The position numbers were made by a program, and so were the translations under genes. Under the pieces are notes generated by a model. That model was not told the DNA's origin and made no database searches. It worked only from the letters and a program-made list of their open reading frames with translations. Positions 5,312 to 7,876 of a DNA stretch of 7,876 bases are shown here, piece after piece (the stretch's first letter is position 1; each line of letters opens with the position of its first letter). The stretch is taken from contig JAITEJ010000044.1 of NCBI GenBank assembly GCA_031282095.1, positions 1 through 7,876 on the forward strand, given 5' to 3'. The DNA is from Clostridiales bacterium. Its GTDB lineage: Bacteria > Bacillota_A > Clostridia > Christensenellales > CAG-917.

Positions 5312-5364
5312 AACGCGCCTTTCGGGTTGAGGAGTCTGAGGTATAACTGCGTACGGCATTAATC

Positions 5365-5370
5365 GGGAGA
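5365..5370 (+). promoter_or_regulatory. Ribosome binding site of the glycosidase gene
   Basis: GGGAGA ends five bases (TTGT plus one) before ATG 5375. The spacing is at the short end but acceptable and supports this start, which also places the membrane segment directly at the N-terminus. Confidence 0.7.
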
Positions 5371-5374
5371 TTGT

Positions 5375-7561
5375 ATGAAAGAAATATGGAAAATTATAAT
5401 CGCGTTGATTTTGATTTTTGCAATATCCGGCTCCATACTGGGCGCGGTTCTGCCGCCTTTTATCAACAGGTATAAACCTATGCGGCTGACCGCCGTTTAT
5501 CAAACGCCGCGCGCGGATGCGGAAAACGGCAGGGCTTTCGTAACCAACGGCGCGGTTCGGGTAGATTTCGATTTGAGCGGCGGCAGATTTGATGTGTCCT
5601 ATGACGGTCATAAATTGACCGGAGGCGCGTTTTTTACGGCGGTTGTTGACGGCAAAGCTTTTGACAGCAGAACATCGGGCGGTTATATGTGGCGCTCCGA
5701 CGCGGTTTCGGACGAGTTCGGAAGCGGTGTCGCGCTCACCGCATCGGAGTCCCGCGGCGGCGTTTCCGTCCGTTATTTCTTTAACGTTTACGACAAGAAG
5801 CCTTTCTTCATCTCCGGAGCCGAGTATGTTTCGGAGGACGGCGGCGTGTTGTCCTCCAACGATATGCGTCAGGTATACTCAGGCGGCGGCGCGGACACAA
5901 AAATCGGAAACATGCGCGACGTCGGCTTTTTGCTTGCGCCCTACGATAACGATAAATACGTTAAATACGTCGAGCAGCTTGACAGCGGCAGTTTCACAAG
6001 TTACGAATTTTCCATGTTTTACAATTCTGGCAGCCGTGAAGGAATTGTGTTCGGCTCGGTGGATCACGACGCGTTCAAGTCGGCGGCGGAAATAGATATG
6101 CGCGGCACGGTGTATCAAGCCAAAAAAATTAAATCTCTCCAATTTCATCACGGTGTGGCCGATTACGCCACACGAGATTTTTCGTCCGGCGCCGAACACG
6201 GCTTTATCCACGGCGAAACAGTGGCGTCCCCGCGCGTGTTTTACGGCTATTACGGCGATTACCGCGACGGGCTTGAGGAGTACGGCGACGCCAACGCCGA
6301 CGTTCAACCTATGCTTGAATGGAGCAATCCCGTTCCCGTGGGTTTTAACACATGGGCGGGCTACGGCATGGGAGTGACGGCGGACGACATAAAAAACGTC
6401 AGCGACTACATAAATAAAAACATAGCCGGATTTTATGACGAACGCGGTTGCGTCTATGTCAATGCGGACAGCGGTTGGAATGGCTTTTCCGAGGAACAAC
6501 TGCGGGAAATTCCCGGATATTTAGCCGCCAACGGTCAAAAGGCCGGTATTTATATGACGCCGTTCAGCGCTTGGAGCATGAACAAAAACATAGACAAGCC
6601 AATCTACGACGGCGCGGATTATACGTGGCGCGATATCGTTCTTAAGGATAAAAACGGCGGTCTCGTGTCGACGCATGAAGACTACGGCGACAAAAGTACG
6701 TTGTCCTTAGACCTTACGCATCCGGGAACGCGCGCTCTTATGGAATATAATTTAAGGCGGTTTTTCGACTGGGGCTATGAATTCATAAAAATGGATTTTA
6801 TCATTCACGGCGCCGTTGAGGGCGACTTTTACGATAAAACCAAAGCGACCACCGGCATTATGGCTTATAACTACGGCATGAGGATGCTCAACGAATACAT
6901 ATCGGATAAGGAGTTCACCGGCGGCAGGGACATATTTTTAAGCGCGGCGATTTCCCCGATTTTCCCGAGCGGCTATATGCACGCCCGCCGCATCTCCTGC
7001 GACGTTTTCGAGAACTACGGCGCGGCGCACTATCGGCTTAATTCCCATACGTACGCGTGGTGGCAAAACGGGCGTCTTTATAAATATAACGACCCCGATC
7101 ATGTGGTATTCTCTCACGATTGGGAGAAGTTGAAGTTGGACGCTTCCGAGGCGGAATCGGAAATGGTTATGAATTCCGCGCTTATATCAGGGACGCTTCT
7201 TTTGTGGAGCGACGACATAAGCCGTAAGAAAGCGACAATACGCGCGGAAAAATTTTTCAACAACTCCGCGCTCATGGAAACCGTTTGGCGTAACGAGGCG
7301 TTCCGTCCCGCGGGCGGCGGCTATGCTTCCGAAATTTATTACAGCGCGGACGAAGAATATCTTTACGTCGCCGTCTTTAACCTTGACGAATACGTCGGGG
7401 AAACGTTCAGTCTGGACTTGTCCGAATACGGTTTTAACTCTGCCGAATACGAGTATTTAAACCTTAATACCGGCAAATCAGGACAGGCGTCGGGCAATTT
7501 TACAGTAAAACTGAAGATTAAAGGATCAACGATTATAAGGTTCGGTAAAATATCCGCTTAA
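5375..7561 (+). CDS. Membrane-anchored clan GH-D glycoside hydrolase, GH36/GH27 alpha-galactosidase-like
   Basis: Probable extracellular alpha-galactosidase or related retaining exo-glycosidase, 728 residues. Residues 5-27 (IWKIIIALILIFAISGSILG) form one membrane segment without a clear signal-peptidase site, so it is probably a signal anchor. Residues ~37-300 are beta-rich, matching the N-terminal sandwich of GH36. The TIM barrel starts at NPVPVGFNTWAGYG (318-331), followed by YVNADSGWNGF (361-371). The likely nucleophile is Asp474 in FIKMDF, the likely acid/base Asp543 in RRISCDVFENYG, and NDPDHV at 572-577 recalls the NDPDM motif of GH27. From ~640 to the end is a C-terminal beta domain. 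Family membership rests on these motifs; GH36 fits better than GH27 by length and N-terminal domain. The exact substrate is not certain. No transporter or other sugar gene is adjacent; the upstream gap has its own promoter-like site. Confidence 0.88.
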   Translation: MKEIWKIIIALILIFAISGSILGAVLPPFINRYKPMRLTAVYQTPRADAENGRAFVTNGAVRVDFDLSGGRFDVSYDGHKLTGGAFFTAVVDGKAFDSRTSGGYMWRSDAVSDEFGSGVALTASESRGGVSVRYFFNVYDKKPFFISGAEYVSEDGGVLSSNDMRQVYSGGGADTKIGNMRDVGFLLAPYDNDKYVKYVEQLDSGSFTSYEFSMFYNSGSREGIVFGSVDHDAFKSAAEIDMRGTVYQAKKIKSLQFHHGVADYATRDFSSGAEHGFIHGETVASPRVFYGYYGDYRDGLEEYGDANADVQPMLEWSNPVPVGFNTWAGYGMGVTADDIKNVSDYINKNIAGFYDERGCVYVNADSGWNGFSEEQLREIPGYLAANGQKAGIYMTPFSAWSMNKNIDKPIYDGADYTWRDIVLKDKNGGLVSTHEDYGDKSTLSLDLTHPGTRALMEYNLRRFFDWGYEFIKMDFIIHGAVEGDFYDKTKATTGIMAYNYGMRMLNEYISDKEFTGGRDIFLSAAISPIFPSGYMHARRISCDVFENYGAAHYRLNSHTYAWWQNGRLYKYNDPDHVVFSHDWEKLKLDASEAESEMVMNSALISGTLLLWSDDISRKKATIRAEKFFNNSALMETVWRNEAFRPAGGGYASEIYYSADEEYLYVAVFNLDEYVGETFSLDLSEYGFNSAEYEYLNLNTGKSGQASGNFTVKLKIKGSTIIRFGKISA

Positions 7562-7788
7562 AACGTATTGCGTATGCGCGCCGACCGCACACGTCAAGTT
7601 CCCGCGCTTGCGTTAACGTTAAACTGCCGCGCCGCTTGTTTTGATAAGACCGCTCCGCATGCGCGCATTCGTTCAGGCTTAAGGCGGCGGTCAATCACGG
7701 TTACCGCCTAACCGCTTTATTCGCGTATTTTTATATTTGAACGGCGTTACCAGGCGAAGCGTATTGAACGTAAAAAACGCGGTATTAT
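7562..7788 (+). other. Gene-free spacer downstream of the glycosidase gene
   Basis: About 230 bases with no open frame that carries a ribosome binding site. It holds two 10-bp perfect palindromes, TTAACGTTAA (7613-7622) and ATGCGCGCAT (7659-7668), of unknown meaning, and the hairpin listed separately. No decayed copy of the glycosidase 3' end was seen. Confidence 0.6.
7698..7722 (+). terminator. Candidate terminator of the glycosidase gene
   Basis: CGGTTA (7698-7703) pairs with TAACCG (7709-7714) around CCGCC, followed by CTTTATT. An overlapping alternative stem, AGGCGG (7682-7687) with CCGCCT (7704-7709), competes for the same bases. The T-run is short, so confidence is moderate. Confidence 0.45.
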
Positions 7789-7815
7789 AAGCATCTCGCG
7801 GAGAGGTGTTTTTTT
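7789..7815 (+). terminator. Rho-independent terminator
   Basis: AAGCATCTC (7789-7797) pairs with GAGGTGTTT (7803-7811), two G-U pairs, loop GCGGA, and runs into T7 (7809-7815). It is the clearest terminator after the glycosidase and separates it from the promoter at the window end. Confidence 0.78.
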
Positions 7816-7844
7816 ATAAGTTTTTAACGGCGGCGGCAAATTGA

Positions 7845-7873
7845 TTTACAAGTTTTTTCACTTAGGGTATAAT
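7845..7873 (+). promoter_or_regulatory. Strong sigma-A-type promoter reading out of the window
   Basis: TTTACA (7845-7850, 5 of 6), an exact 17-base spacer and perfect TATAAT (7868-7873). The gene it serves lies beyond the window on the + strand. Confidence 0.75.
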
Positions 7874-7876
7874 AAT

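Larger units (their letters stand above)
5152..5319 (+). repeat. Three spaced copies of a 33-bp element at 67-68 bp period
   Basis: Copies at 5152-5184, 5219-5250 and 5287-5319 share the pattern CYTCGGRTATRCKYTTGCGT followed by RTAATAACGCG. The starts are 67 and 68 bases apart; the sequence between them (about 34 bases) is not conserved. Copies 1 and 3 differ by four transitions only. Each contains GCGT and ACGC arms around a TATAAT-like core (GCGTATAATAACGC), so copies 1 and 3 carry a perfect -10 hexamer. The spacing is too short and the copies too few for a CRISPR array. They lie in the 377-base gap before the glycosidase gene. Confidence 0.82.

Noticed and set aside
5147..5611. Possible 154-residue protein on the - strand
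   Set aside because: Its N-terminal half is antisense to the glycosidase and the rest is the 67-bp repeats read backwards (RVIIRKSI twice); no start signal.
5879..6499. Possible 206-residue protein on the - strand
   Set aside because: Fully antisense to the glycosidase; composition follows from the other frame and no family features are visible.
7613..7668. Perfect palindromes TTAACGTTAA and ATGCGCGCAT
   Set aside because: Ten-base palindromes are expected by chance at this length and neither recurs or sits at a promoter.

Overview
The window looks like a mid-GC Bacillota genome, most likely an anaerobic Clostridia-type commensal. The reasons are GGAGG-type ribosome binding sites, an adjacent nifS-nifU pair of the kind common in anaerobes, an N-terminally anchored surface protein, and a membrane-anchored clan GH-D glycosidase. 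All confident genes are on the + strand. No rRNA, tRNA, CRISPR array, transposase or phage gene is visible, and I cannot name a species.

Layout. 1-783 is the 3' two-thirds of a NifS cysteine desulfurase. 784-988 is a spacer carrying decayed partial copies of the nifS 3' end. 989-1357 is a complete NifU scaffold gene. 1358-2182 is an 825-base gene-free stretch: a 34-bp tandem duplication starting at the nifU stop codon, four ~104-bp tandem units whose tails resemble the nifU 3' end, a promoter-like and terminator-like pair, then the promoter and structured leader of the next gene. 2183-4099 encodes a 638-residue surface protein (acidic cytoplasmic tail, one membrane segment, beta-rich region, three Fn3-like modules). 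4100-4361 carries an inverted repeat and two decayed copies of the first ~19 codons of the next gene. 4362-4997 is a HAD-family phosphatase. 4998-5374 carries small repeats, a hairpin and three 67-bp repeats, the last overlapping a promoter-like site. 5375-7561 is a membrane-anchored GH36/GH27-like glycoside hydrolase. 7562-7876 holds two terminator candidates and a strong promoter that reads out of the window.

How the genes work together. NifS (sulfur donor) and NifU (scaffold) form an Fe-S cluster assembly pair, probably one transcript. The surface protein, phosphatase and glycosidase have separate leaders and no obvious shared pathway; the first and last suggest a cell that handles host or plant glycans at its surface.

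The unusual part is the intergenic DNA. After nifS, after nifU and before the HAD gene there are short tandem, decayed copies of the neighbouring gene end, not unrelated repeats. In the segments I could align by eye the copies differ almost only by transitions (about 39 transitions to 2 transversions). I know of no named element that does this, so it is the main candidate for an undescribed process here. It rests on hand alignment and needs a computed check.
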